Source of the DNA: Voacanga thouarsii
Lineage: Eukaryota; Streptophyta; Magnoliopsida; Gentianales; Apocynaceae
DNA: 64,000 bases
Assembly: GCA_026120185.1 (NCBI GenBank)
Contig: JANUWF010002021.1
Span: 991,001 to 1,055,000, forward strand
Direction: 5' to 3'
The notes under the pieces: model-generated
Seen by the model: the letters and a program-made list of their open reading frames with translations, nothing else
Told to the model about the DNA's origin: nothing
Databases searched by the model: none
Shown: piece by piece, positions 35,823 through 48,180 of the stretch
How the letters are laid out: every line of letters starts with the position of its first letter
Position numbering within the stretch: the stretch's first letter is position 1
Translations under genes and position numbers: made by a program

Positions 35823-36045
35823 TTGAGTACTCAGCTGGTGTAGGCTAGTGGTACTAGTCTCGAAGAGTTGGAGTGAGTCTTCTGGCAGGTGGTCACATCC
35901 AGAAGATAAACTCTATGTGAAGAGGCAATAGTAGTACTTAGTCAGGTCGGTTTAAGCTAGCATATTAGTCCATGTGGACTTTATTTATCCAGATTAGTCC
36001 ACCTGTATGTTGGGTGTAGAGAAGGAGGAGTATCTTACCCTAGTG
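35823..36045 (+). promoter_or_regulatory. Conserved LTR core
   Basis: Same block as at 13807 and 22123, starting TTGAGTACTCAG, more diverged. Confidence 0.48.
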
Positions 36046-36634
36046 GGCGGATCACCCACTGCCCAGTATTGAATAGTTACACTGGGAGCGATTATGATAG
36101 TGGTCATGATATTGCCTGGATATTGATATTGATGTTGAATCAATATTACTCCCTTCTTAATGAACTTATGATTATGATTAGATGATGGTTTATTGAGAAC
36201 TGCTTTGAATATGTTGAGCAAAGCCTTGAATAACTGTTTATTGATAAAAATGAATTGCGAACATATTTTGTGATTTTGATAAACCTGCATGCACAAAATG
36301 TTTATATATGACACTCCCATATATGGGACTTACTGAGATGCTAATCTCATACTATTTTACATAATGTTTTTAGGGGAGCTCTTTTTCTAAGCAGGTTGGA
36401 TGAATAAGAGTTGGTTATTTAGATTTATTCTATTTTATCTTTGTATTTATTTTGAGAGATAATTGTTAGTTTTAAATTTTCAAATTTGTATAAGTTTTGA
36501 CTATGGTTGTAATAAGATTATCGCATTATTTCTCTTAGTCATTTTCTTTTGTAGCTCGTTGTAAAGACCTTTAGTCCTTTAGATGGGGCAATATCCCGCC
36601 CTATCTAGGTACGTAGATAGTGGGGTGTTACAAG

Positions 36635-36645
36635 TGGTATCAGAG
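36635..36645 (+). other. Primer binding site (tRNA-iMet)
   Basis: TGGTATCAGAG two bases after the LTR end; matches the initiator-Met 3' end complement. Confidence 0.85.
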
Positions 36646-36769
36646 ATTAGGTTTAGGCAATTGATTTTATTGAGTAGTACCTAAACCCTAGGAATTGAGA
36701 TTTATTAAATAGTGCTTGAACATTAAGAATTGAGGCCTAGTTTTGATTTCTCTATGTTTCTTTTATAGG

Positions 36770-37350
36770 ATGACTAAAAGATCCGTAGTTGTGACTAGAG
36801 ACTGGCCTTTTTTGTGTGGTCCTGTGAGTAGTAGAGCATCTAGTCCCATTCCTATACTGGATTCATTATCATTTGATTCGGAGACAGAACCTAAAGGTGG
36901 ATAATTCTTGAGTGAAGATGAAGTAGACCATGAGAGGCCTATGATGGAAGACTTAGGGGTAGAGGAAGGATTGGAGGATCCAGCACCGAAAATGCCTGCT
37001 CTTGAGAAGAATAAGGATATGGTAGGATATGAGGGTGATAATGAGGGAGAGATAGGGGATGGAGAAGCAATTGATGTTGAGAGTGAGGAAAAGTTAGGAG
37101 GACTTGGGATTAAGGGGGAGATAGGAGAGCTAGAAGGCGAGGGTGAGGCAGAAGTTATTGAGGAGGAGGATAGAGTTGATACACCTGCAACCCCATCTAT
37201 AGAGGAAGGAATTTTGACTCTTCTAGGGAGTGAATCTTATGAGTTAGAATTTGGGAGGCCTAAGAATGCACTGATGCTAGCTATGGAGAAACTTAGGGAT
37301 GCGGAGTTAAGAGCCAAGCTGAGGGGTAAGGAGCTTGCTGGCTCTGCATG
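36770..37350 (+). pseudogene. Acidic ORF, second copy, interrupted
   Basis: It opens MTKRSVVVTRDWPF like the ORF at 14753 and keeps the Glu/Asp/Gly-rich middle and the LMLAMEKLRD helix. One TAA interrupts it at about 36902 (Trp in the other copy), and the end is lost at the copia junction. Conservation of start, composition and helix between two diverged elements supports a real lineage-specific ORF. Confidence 0.6.
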
Positions 37351-37672
37351 CTTTGTTTAGCAATCATGTAAACTTGATTTGAAAGGGTATAGGTGGATAT
37401 GGTGCTTGTTTTGGTTGAAAAAAATGTAACAAGAGGTTGCCTAGGGAAATTACAGAGTTTTGGAAAAAAATTCGTAGAAGAAATAGAAACAAAAAAGAGG
37501 AAGATGGATTGAGCCGTGAAGCCGCCAACTTGAGCTGAGTTGAGTCGACCAGTAGCGGGTCGGTGGGAAAGAAGCCAAGAAGCAGCTTAGCCGAGCAGTG
37601 GCTCAACAGCCACTGCAAGTGTCGAGCCAATCCTTAGCTCGGCATATCGGCGTGTGTCTTAGGCAGGATGCA
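37351..37672 (+). repeat. Copia leader piece, + orientation
   Basis: It matches 48250-48600 in the same orientation, from GCTTTRTTTAG to the palindrome GATGCAATTGCATC (about 37663-37678). The reverse complement of the distal part also occurs in the copia leader at 44380-44470, so this is leader sequence facing opposite to the copia pol that follows. Confidence 0.58.
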
Positions 37673-38078
37673 ATTGCATCATGCCCAGGAAAGGTTTGGT
37701 GAAGGGGTCTGCTAGATTATTTTTTGAGACAATCTGTTCCACTATAACTTCCCGTCTCTGGATGAAATCTTGGATCTGGTGGTACTTCCTCTCAATGTGC
37801 TTTCCCTTTTTATAGTTCTTAGGTTCTTTGGATTGTGAGACTGTGCCAGTGTTGTCGCAGTATATCACAACCGATTTGTCTATTTGTAGCACGACTCTAA
37901 GTTCTGAAAGGAACTTCCAGGGCCAAACTGCTTTCTTGGATGCCTCCGAAGCTGTCATATACTTAGCTTCCATGGTTGAGTCAGCAATGTAAGATTGTTT
38001 GATACTTTTCCATGAAATGGCTCCTCTAGATAAGGTGAAGACATATCGACTATTAGATTTTCTCTTATCCTTATCCAC
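37673..38078 (-). pseudogene. pol: Copia RNase H
   Basis: It includes GGAISW-like (RGAISWKS), ADSTMEAKYM and ASEASKKAVW blocks and the terminal SKNNLADPFTKP. RNase H removes the RNA strand during reverse transcription. The first catalytic Asp region lies upstream, near the RT join, interrupted by a stop at about 38079. Confidence 0.8.
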
Positions 38079-38995
38079 CTAGAAGTCTGAGCTCGTGTAT
38101 TTTGTTGGAACTAAGTTATCAGTCTTGTAAACCAGCATATAATCTCTCGTACCCTTAAGATACTTGAGAATATGCTTTACAGCATACCAATGAATCTCCC
38201 CAAGGTTTGATTGATATCTGCTAACTAAGCCTATGATAAAGTAGATATCTGGTCTAGTACACAACGTGGCGTACATGAAACTTTTCATAGCTGAAGCATA
38301 GAGAATCATACTCATTCTATCTTTTTTTTCTTGAGACTTTGGACAGTCTTTTGAGGAAAAAGACAACCCATGTCTACAAAGGATTAATGCTCCCTTGCAT
38401 GAGTCCATGTTGAACTTGGCCAGCATTTTATCAATGTATGTAGCTTGGGATAAATATAACATTCTCTACTTCCTATTTGGAAGAAGCTTTATTCTGAGAA
38501 TGTAACTGGCTTTATCTAAGTCTTTCATGCTAAATTGACTAGATAGCCAAACCTTAATAGATGACAATATCCTTTTGTTATTTCTAATGAGTAGAATGTC
38601 ATCCACATATAACACAAGAAAAGCCACGTTTATGCTTTCTAGTTTCCTTACACACATGATTCATCCTTATTTTGGATGATACCCTAAGATTTTATAGTCT
38701 TATTGAAATGAATTTTCTATACTCTGGATATGTACTTAAGTCCATAAATGGATTTCTTAAGCTTATAAACCATATGCTCTTGGCCTTCAGCGATAAAGCC
38801 TTCCGGTTGGGACATATAAATGTCTTCACTAAAATGGCCATTTAAAAATTCGATCTTGACATCCATTTTCCATATATGATAATCATAATGACATGCAATG
38901 GTAAGGAGGATATGGATAAACTTAAGCATGGCTATCGGGAAAAAAGTTTCCTCATAATCGATACCTTTTTTTCTGAGTATACCCTTTTGCCACAA
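38079..38995 (-). pseudogene. pol: Copia reverse transcriptase
   Basis: Three open pieces carry GIDYEETFFPIA, WKMDVKIEFLNG, VYKLKKSIYGLK and the catalytic LYVDDILLI. Catalytic aspartates are present, but stops at about 38465 and a frame change near 38660-38715 break the domain. It continues leftwards into RNase H. Confidence 0.85.
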
Positions 38996-40768
38996 GCGTA
39001 GCTTTGAAGGTTTCTACCTTCCTATTTGCTCCCCTCTTTCTCTTGTATACCCACTTACACCCAATGAGTTTTATCCCTTCAGGTGAAGCTACAAGATTTC
39101 AATCCTGATTGCAGTAAATAGACTCAATCTCGGCTTTCATTGCTTCATGCCATAGGTTTGCATCGGCATCAACAATAGCTTCCTCGTATCTAGTGGGATC
39201 TTATTCTTGATGGTTAGAGACTAGGTCAAAAGCTTCTCCAGTCCATCTTTCTGGAACTTTAGATATCTTCCCACTACGTCGAGGCTTCGTTTGTACAAGT
39301 TTCTGAGGCTATGCTTTTTCTTGTTCTATAATTGGGTTAGAAGAAATTATTTCAGAAGATAACCTCTCCTCGAGTTCCAATCTTGTTGAACCTTTAGTAG
39401 ATGTACTTTGATCATCCTTCTAGTATCTAGCATTAGTACTCACAAGTATTCTTTGTTGCTTGGGGTGATAAAAGTAACTACCCTTTGTACCTTTTAGATA
39501 TCTAACAAAATAGTATAATTTTTTATCTTGGTTCTAACTTGTCTCACTTGAACAGTACATAAGTTGGGCAATCCTATATCTTGAAATGATTTAGATTTGG
39601 CTTATTCCCTGTCCACATCTCGTAGGGTGTCCTAGGTAATGACTTGGAAGACACTAAGTTTAGAATACATGCCGCTGTTTCTAGGGTATAAACCCCAAAA
39701 AATACTAGAAGAGTAGCATAAGACATCATACTTCGGACTATTTCCATCAATGTCCTATTCCTTCTCTCAACTACTCTTTTCTACTAGGGTGTCTCTAGTG
39801 CAGAGAGCTAGAATACTATCCCATGATGTACCATGTAGTCTTTGAATTCACAAAGGAGGTACTCTCCACCACGATCCGATCGTAAGTTCTTGATTAGTTT
39901 ACCTGTCCGACGCTCCACTTCAGCCTTAGCCTCTTTGAACTTGTCAAAGAAGTTAGCTTGCATCTCATCAGGTAAACATAACAATACCTTTTACAATTAT
40001 CCATGAAAGTGATGAAGTACTCAAACCCCCTCTTGTTAGTGTAGACAAAGGACCATATACATCAGCGTGAACAAAACTCAGTACCTCCTTGGCTTTATGC
40101 GCCTTTTGGGTAAAGGACCTTTTGGTCATTTTTCTCATAGGACAGGATTTACACTGAGGCTAACTTTACAATCTCAATGAGCCTAAAGGCCCATCATAGA
40201 TTAACTTCTGAATCCTGGTTGAGTTAATGTGACCCAAACTTTAGATGCCAAATATATGAGTCATTGACATTGATCTTTCTCCTCCTATTTAAAGGTTTAG
40301 ATCGAGCATTATTTAATTGATTATTAATAGGATTAATGAAGAATAGATTACCATACATATGCCTAGTACATATTACTTATCCATTTCTACTGATAGTTAT
40401 ACCAAAATGGAAAGAAACAGAATATCCTTCATTTACTAGTTTTACAATTGAAACCAAATTCTGTCTAAAACCAGGAACAAATAAAACATCCCTCAATACC
40501 ACTATTCTATTACAATCAAAAGCGAGTTCCAGTTCTCTGACTCCAGGGCCCAAACTTGTGCTCCATTTTCCATGTGTAGTCTATGTTCGCCCTTCTGGAG
40601 TATTCTAATCTTTCTAAACCCCTGCTAAGAGTTACAGATATGATCAGTGGTTCCTGAATCAATAATCCAAGGGGAAGTTGAAACAACTATTGATATAGAC
40701 TCTACATGGAAAATATTACTCGTGGGGTTTTTCTTGGCCAAAAGATTTACACACTCTTTTTTCCAGTG
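38996..40768 (-). pseudogene. pol: Copia protease end and integrase, decayed
   Basis: No long open frame, but minus-strand pieces match the intact copy at 61844-63961 in order: the VHHGIV region at about 39810, the NGVAERRNRTLME-equivalent at about 39770, the WTGRKP-equivalent at about 39600 and the GAG-pre-integrase region at about 40170. A TAG interrupts the integrase at the same codon as in the copy at 63194-63196. Confidence 0.72.
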
Positions 40769-41521
40769 TCATTTCTTCTCACATTTGAAGCATTTGCCTT
40801 TGGGTTTATCTTTGGGCTGAGACTTAGGCTGGCGCACTGTATTCCTCTTCTTTTTCTTGAACTTTCTAGTCTTGGGCACAGTTCTTAAAGAAGAAGCCAT
40901 CATAGCCCCAACTTGTGGCTTCATGACCTTCTCTGCCACTTGGAGCTCCTTTATCAACTCAGTTAAACTCATGTTTAATTTTTTCATGTTGTAATTCAAC
41001 TTGAACTGAGTAAAGGAGCCCGACAGAGATTCGAGAATTATATCAACTTGGCTCTCGGGGTCAATAATAGCCCCCAAGCCTTCTGCTTCCTCGAAAGCAG
41101 CAATCATCTTGAGCATATGCTCTTTGACTAATGCTCTCTCAGCCATCTTGGTGTTAATTATTGTTCGAAGAGCCTCCTGCCTTGCGTGCTGGCTCTTATC
41201 CGTGAACATTGTGGCTAGTGATGTACTTATATTGTATGTAGTTGTTATGTGCTCATATTCTGATTTGAGTACATTTGACATAGAGCCTAGTATATAACAT
41301 TATGCCATCTCATAAGCCTTTTTCCATGCATTCTCAGCCTCACGCTCCTCAGTGGTGGAACCTTCCATGATCACAGGGCGGGTTTCGTAAAGAACATACT
41401 TATACTTTTCATCTATGACTATTATGTCCAGGTTCCTCTTCCAGTCCACATAATTTGGACCCGTAGGCTTATTCTCACGGAGAATAGCGGCTAAGAGACT
41501 GAAAGAACCTCCACCAACCAT
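40769..41521 (-). pseudogene. gag: Copia gag
   Basis: Two open parts: 41521-41300 (MVGGGSFSLLAAILRENKP; then NYVDWKRNLDIIV) and 41281-40769 (AFEEAEGLGAIIDPESQVDI, a lysine-rich stretch and a CFKC zinc-knuckle start). One stop divides them at about 41297. The NY-x-W-KRNL motif is typical of copia gag (UBN2-like). It packages element RNA in virus-like particles. Confidence 0.82.
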
Positions 41522-42485
41522 TTCTAAAATTTGAAAAATAAAAGAAATTCTCAGAATTGTGAAAACAAAATAATTTTGTGCACTTTATCCTCATATTAAA
41601 CTGATAATCGCTAACCCCATCATTATTATCTTTTACATGGTTAATTTGGCTCTTAGAAAAATTGACATAGCTTCATGGGAAGATTAACAGTTTCCTAAGC
41701 TAAGTGTGTTAACCACCACAAATTAATTTTCTTTCTAGGTAATGATATAGAAGATAACTCCATCGAGGAGATGTCCATTTCTTCTCATTTCCTATGGACA
41801 TACCTTGCACTATAACCTCCAATGTGGGCTGACCAATTATAGTATGTGTCTCAGGTTATTAATTACATCATTCCATTAGTTCTAGATCTTTGTGGTATCT
41901 CCATCTTATATGGGTTCACTTCTAAGGTGACGCGAAGAGACCTACGATTTCTAATGAGGATCGTGATGGAAGCTGTGGGGCCGTTGAAACCCCTCTCCCA
42001 CATAGTTTTTTAAATAAGGATTTTCTTGGAAAAATATCATTTGAAAAATTTTAATTAAGTTCTCTTTTAACTTAAAATAAAATATCTAAATTCATAAAAA
42101 TTTCTATATCAAGGTTTATATCTTTTGAGAAATTTTCCTCATAGATTAATTTTACTTAAGTCAAGAACTTAATAATTTAAAAAATTTTTCCATTTAAAAC
42201 CTACTAGAGATTTTGATCTCAAGTTTTTATTTGACAAAAATAATTTTTCTTTTGCTAAAATAAATTAAAATGGTTTTCCATTTTAACTTACAAAAAATTT
42301 TAAATCCAAAATATTTTCTATGTCAAAGATAAAAACCTTTAACAAAATAACCAAGGATTAAATTTTGTTTAAGTTAAAATAACCATTTAATTAAAGAAAA
42401 ATATTTTTCCTTGTCAAATAAAATTTTTCAAAGACTTTGGTCTTTGAGAAATCGTGCACATAGGAATTAAAATAAATAGCATGCT

Positions 42486-42729
42486 TGATGTGTACGAATT
42501 TGGGTATAAAAAATCATATAAAAACAAGCATATTCCCAATCAAGTTTAAATTAAAACGTTAACCCCAAATTACACATATGAGCAAGCGTACTTATCATTA
42601 AGCATAGCATAGGGTTTAAAACGAGTATCAATCCTCAAGGAACAAGTATGCAGTAATCCCTTTTCTTTTATTGTTTAACCGACTCAATAAAGTGAAAAAG
42701 AATAAAAAGGAAAATAAAATAAAATAAAA

Positions 42730-42768
<39 letters not shown>

Positions 42769-44030
42769 AATGATGGAGAATTATGTAACTCAAACCATTA
42801 TTTTGACAAACATGACTTTAAAGTACCCAATCATTATTATAACTAATCATTCTCTTAGCATCATGAAGGATTAAGATAGATTCACTTCTTTTCCAATCCA
42901 TGAAATCATTATCTTCTAGACAAATTAGCAACACATATCCTGTCTCAACTAATTCACCCAAAAGATGCATTAAACACAAACCTTGATTAAATCCTCATAT
43001 CCTGGCAAGTTTAAAATATAAAATTAACCAATGAATCCATATCCTGGCAGACATTAATTAACCTTTAATTACCTAATTCTTAGCAATTAACCCCTTTTTT
43101 CAAGCAAGTTAATGGACAACAAATATGAAATTAATGAATTGAGACCACCATAAACCCTTTTTCCAAGCAAGTTAATAGAAAGAAACAACAAATTAATCTC
43201 GTAATCAGCATAAGTAATTAAATACCAAGAATAACAATCAATTAATCAAAAGATCAAAGTAACTCTAAAAATCATGAATCTTGAAAACAATGTCAAATTA
43301 CAATAAAACAATTAACACATCATTATCTAAGAAAAAGAAAACAAAATTAAAAGAAAGTACTCATAGACAAGCCTTCTTCTTCTTCTTTTGCAGACCCTCT
43401 TGCACAATCCTCCTTAAACTGAAGAAGTCCTTCGTAATTTGAGTGATTTTCTGTTATGATCTCCGAATCCTCCCCTTTCTCTTGTGTTTTCCCTTTATTT
43501 ATCGGCTTTAGAAATGCCTAATTTCGTTCCTCTAGGGTTTCTGGCCGACTAGAAGTAGGAAAATACTAAAACTCTGCAAATTAGCAAAAATTGCACACGA
43601 AAATCGAGACACCGCCTCTGTACCAGTGCACAGGCAGCGCCACTTGTCCTGCTTAGGGCCGGCACCAGTTGTATTCTGTCTCTTTGTCCATTCGTCAATT
43701 TTTCTTAATTTTCATGCCCAGTTCTTCCAGGTCGTAGCCGGAGCTACCTCTAGGCTCCCAACCGGCACCGGCTGTGTTCTGTTCAGCCCCTATTTCGCCG
43801 ATTTTTCATTGCCCCGAAGTACGTGCCAGCCGCACGTGGCCGGCTCTGTTTCTAGTCTGTTTAGCAACGATTTTACCTTATTTTACCCCTAAAATCTGAA
43901 AATAATGCATAAAATACCATTCCAAGGGTAAAATATCAAATATGAAGGAATATGACCTGTTATTGCACAAAATGTATCACAAAATAGCCTCAAATAACTA
44001 GGAAATATATAACTAATTTTGGCCATATCA
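42486..44030 (-). mobile_element. Solo Athila-type LTR, perfect TSD
   Basis: Minus strand TGATATGGCC... to ...ACACATCA, 1,545 bp, bounded on both sides by ATGCT (42481-42485 and 44031-44035). It aligns with the Athila LTRs at 48874-50317 and 50318-51325. It has a TA microsatellite at 42731-42766. The frame at 43626-43892 has no domain. Confidence 0.9.
42731..42766. repeat. (TA)n microsatellite
   Basis: About 35 bases of TA repeats in the solo LTR; absent from the sister LTR at 48874, which has only a short remnant. Confidence 0.95.
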
Positions 44031-44503
44031 ATGCTAAAAAATTGTAAACGTTTTCATGCATTTCTATTTTTAAACCTAAGTGCCCAAATAATAGAATTAA
44101 ATACGTTAATTAAATTAATTAATAGCCTTGTTTAATCCTAAAAATCCTTTACTATTTTTTCATGCAAAATGTTCACAGAATATTAACTATTGCAAAAATA
44201 ATAACTTCGCCTAGTATGGGATAAAAAAGAAATAACAAATAGCCAAAAAAAACAAGGAATTTTTTTTCTCCTTTGGTCTTGTGCACCAGCCATACTGGAT
44301 CATGGCCCATGGGAAGACCCATGGACCATGATTCGCGTGCGGGTGCCTGCAACCAATGGTCCACCCTAGGACCCAGATGCAATCACTCTAGGCATGATGC
44401 AATTGCATCTTGGCCAAGATGCGCGCTGATATGTCGAGCCGAGGATCGGCTCGGCTGAAAGGGTATGAGAAGCAGATTAAATTAATAAATTAACTGATGC
44501 CAC

Positions 44504-46411
44504 TGAAAAATAACAATTCTAGGCCAAGATTGAGAATAATTTTTAAATCCTTTACAGTGGAGAGCTTTTAAAAAATTATACCTCTACGTTTTAACGTTGG
44601 TTTCGGTGTCAGAGTGGACGATGCAACCATCGGGGCCTCTTTTTCTCGACTGGAAGATGTCACTGGATCAAAACCGGCGATGCGTCTACTCCACCGTGGA
44701 ATGAACGCCAAGGCTTTTGAGAGCTAAGAATATTCCACTGCCTAAACACTTGTTAGTGAAACAACTTAGGCGAGGAAATCCACTGTCTCAGGCACTTCTT
44801 GATTTCTTGTTATTAATTAACAATACCAAGAAGAAGAAGGGAAAAAGAACGAGAGCAAAGAAGAAGAAATTTCAAGGCTTTTTTTTTTTTCCCTATAAGT
44901 TCTCTATGTAGAGATTGGAACACCTATTTTTTTCTCTCACCTTCTCATAACTTATCATTGGGGTTTTGATATTTCAAAACTCCCGGAAGCTATTAATAGA
45001 AGAGGTTTGGCATAGCCTAAACTCTTTTGTTTCGTGAGTTAAAAAAACCTTTTAGTTCAAGCTATTAGGCTATTAATAATTTATTACTTTTCTTGGACCC
45101 AAAGAGCCTAAAATAATAACTATTAATTATTTATTTTTAGGCCTATTAAAATAACCTAATAAATAATTAATGAACCCAAATGAACTAAAATTATTATTTA
45201 AACCTTTTTATTAACTAGTTTAGGCCCAACTTAATTTTTTAATTATTCAATCTGGGCTTAGACCCTGAATAATTAATTAACTAATTAAACTAGATAATAA
45301 ATTTAATTTCTCTTATTCTTTTATTTCATTCCAGTCTAAAAATAAATTAGACTTCTTGAATAAAATAAAATCTTTTTTATTGAGACCATTTTCTCGACAT
45401 AAAAAATACTTAGGACTTACGAGTTACGGGCTATTCCGAGGACCAAAAACACATATCGCCTTGGCTACTAAAATGACCAAAATACCCTTACTATATAAAT
45501 AGCCGTATTTTGTATTTTAAATATTTTTTAATATCACCATAAATAAATATTAATCCTAAGGACAATGCTACGTTAGCTATGTCTTTAACCTATTGGTAAA
45601 ATGACTAAAATACCCCTCTATACACTGCCGTGCATTTAGAGAGGGAAGAGTGCACTAACACCTCTCTAAAAGACATTTACCATCCTTAGGCTCCTAATCC
45701 AAAGATCCACGGTTTCTTAGAATATTTTTGCTTTCTAAGGTAGCTACCCTAAAGCAAATATCCAAGTCATGTTTCTCAAGGCCTTGGATAATTAGATCAT
45801 TTGGACAACCACAATAGGCGATATAGTGTATACAATATCTTGTACAAGTCTATCTTAATTAGTTACATATACCCAACATATAAGTATATTGGTCTTTCTA
45901 AAGAACCTCAACTATAGTATATCAAAGTATACGCTTCCAGCTTCGTCAAACCACCAACTTATACTCAAGCTATAAAGTACAAGTCCGCATTGTAGTAGTG
46001 TTAGTCTAGGTTTCTATCATGTAGTACTTTTTAGAAACTACTACTATAGGTCCAGTTCTACGTATTCGAAATACACTTGTGTTATGAAATAAGAAGATTA
46101 CTCATTGGATAAAGGTAAGCCAATCCCTATTTAGAACTCATAACACAATAACCGTACCATGATGAGATCGCCATTCTCATCATTTGGTTAAGAACAATAG
46201 TTTATGTGTTAAGTAACCCATGGTCTATACCTTACTATGAAAGACCTTCATTCACATGAACCATTTACTTAAACACAATGGGTCTTTTCAAATAAAAATT
46301 GTGCAAAAATATAAGAAGGACTTCACAAACAAATTTGGAGAAAAATACTTATTTTAAAAGAAATTCAAAATTACATCAGAAATCTAATCTAAGAGGGCAT
46401 ACATCCCAACA
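44504..46411 (-). repeat. Copia LTR shared by two internal regions
   Basis: Minus strand starts TGTTGGGATGTATGCCC (46411) and ends ...TGTTATTTTTCA (44504). It is directly followed on the left by a PBS (element 2) and preceded on the right by the RNase H end of element 1, so it is at once 3' LTR of one copy and 5' LTR of the other. Length 1.9 kb. The opening TGTTGGGATG...GCCC resembles BARE/Angela LTRs. Confidence 0.83.
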
Positions 46412-48180
46412 ATCTTACACTTGCACTCTAAGACTAAGCGAGTCTATAGATGCCCACTACTATGGTGTATAAGTGTCTTCTAAATACTCTCTTAGCCAAA
46501 GGTTTGGTGAAGGGATCTGCTAGATTATTTTTGGAGGCAATTTGTTGCATCACGATTTCCCATTTTTGGATAAAATCGCAAATAAGGTAGTACTTCTTCT
46601 CAATGTTCTTTCCTTTTTTATGGTTTCTTGGTTCTTTGGATTGTGATACTGTGACAGTATTGTCGCAAAACATCACAACCGATTTGTCCATTTGTGGCAC
46701 GACTCCAAATTCTAAAAGGAACTTCCTGAGACAAACTGCTTCCTTGGATGCCTCCAAAACTGCCATATACTTAGCTTTCATGGTTGAGTTAGCAATACAA
46801 GATCGCTTGATACTTCTCCATTAAATGGCTCTTCTAGACAAGGTGAAGACATATTCACTAGTGGATTTTCTCGCATCCTTATTTGCCTAGAAGTGTGAGT
46901 CTATGTATCCTGTAGGAACCAAGTCATCAGCCCAATGAACCAGCATATAATCTCTCATACCCTTAAGATACTTGAGAATATGCTTTATAGCCTGCCAATG
47001 AACCTCTCCGGGGTTTGATTGATATCTGCTAACTAAGCCTATGATAAAGCAGATAACTAGCCTAGTACACAGTATGGCGTACATGAGACTTCCCACAATT
47101 GAAGCATAGGGAATCCTACTTATTCTATCATTTTCTTTTTGAGACATTAGATAGTTATTTGAGCAAAAAGACAACCCATGTCTATAAGGAATCAACGCTC
47201 CCTTACATGAGTCCATGCTAAACTTGGCCAGCATATTATCAATGTATATAGCTTGGGATAAATCTAACATTCTTTGCTTCATATTTCTAAGAAGTTTTAT
47301 TCCGAGCATGTAACTGGCTTCACCCAAGTTCTTCATATTAAATTGGCTAGATATCCAAACTTTAGTAGATGACAGTGTCCTTACGTCATTTCCAATGAGT
47401 AAAATGTCATCCACATATAGCACAAGAATAACCATGTTTATGCCTTCCAGTTTCTTATACACACATAGTTCATTCTCTTTGGATGAAACTGTAAGATTTT
47501 ACAGTCTCATCAAAATGAATGTTTCATACTCTGGATGTCTGCTTAAGTCCATAAATGAATTTTTTAAGCTTATAAACCATATGCTCTTGCCCTTCAGCAA
47601 TAAAGCCTTCTGGTTGGGACATATAGATGTCTTCATTAAAATAGCCATTTAAAAATACAGTATTGACATTCATTTACCATATCTCGTAGTCATAATGACA
47701 TACGATGGCATGGAGGATACGGTTGGAGTTAAGCATGGCTACCGAAAAAAAAGTTTCCTCATAATTGATACATTCTTTCTGAGTATACCCTTTCACCACA
47801 AGCCTATCTTTGAAAGTTTCCACCTTTCCATCTGTTTCCCTCTTCCTCTTGTATACTCACTTACACCTAATGGGTTTTATCCCTTCAAGTGAAGCTGCAA
47901 AATCCCAAATCTAATTGAAGTACTTAGATTCAATCTCAACTTTCATTGCTTTATGCTATAGGTCTACATCGGTATCAGTAATAGCCTCCTCGTATCTATT
48001 GGGATCTTGTTCCTAATGATCGGAGACTAGGTCAAAAGCCGCTCTAGTCCATCTTTCTGGAATCTTAGATATCCTCTTACTACATCGAGGCTCCGTTTGT
48101 ACAGGTTCCTGAGGCTATGCCTTTTCTTGTTCTATAATTGGGTTAGAAAAAATTGTTTCAAAAGATAACCTCTCCTCAAG
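46412..48180 (-). mobile_element. Copia element 1, reverse, RT and RNase H only
   Basis: RNase H (46860-46434) ends with SKNNLADPFTKPLAKRVF, close to the LTR. RT (about 47900-46887) has LYVDDILLIGN, GEASYMLGIKLL and YASIVGSLMYA blocks. Homology to the copy at 61313-64000 stops at about 48180, where an inverted leader piece starts. Stops and frame changes at about 46860, 47465 and 47690. Confidence 0.85.

Larger units (their letters stand above)
33192..37350 (+). mobile_element. Family A-like chromovirus, 5' portion only
   Basis: A complete 3.44-kb LTR (33192-36632; TGTAATACCCC...GGGGTGTTACA), a clean PBS and the acidic ORF, then loss of homology at about 37335-37350 where copia leader sequence begins. 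No gag or pol. The LTR aligns with 11195-14616 in order, including the tRNA-like module and core, but is clearly diverged. An AC microsatellite lies at 34298-34338. Confidence 0.87.
37673..44503 (-). mobile_element. Copia element 2, reverse (PBS to RNase H, no 3' LTR)
   Basis: Read on the minus strand: PBS (AGTGGCATCAG, about 44492-44502), leader (with a solo Athila LTR inserted at 42486-44030), gag (41521-40769), protease/integrase, RT, RNase H ending at the LADPFTKP tail. INT before RT makes it Ty1/copia; the RNase H and LTR style suggest the Angela/BARE group. Frameshifts and stops throughout. The 3' LTR is replaced by an inverted leader piece. Its 5' LTR is 44504-46411. Confidence 0.85.

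Noticed and set aside
43626..43892. 88-codon ORF
   Set aside because: Lies inside a solo LTR with exact TSD; no domain.
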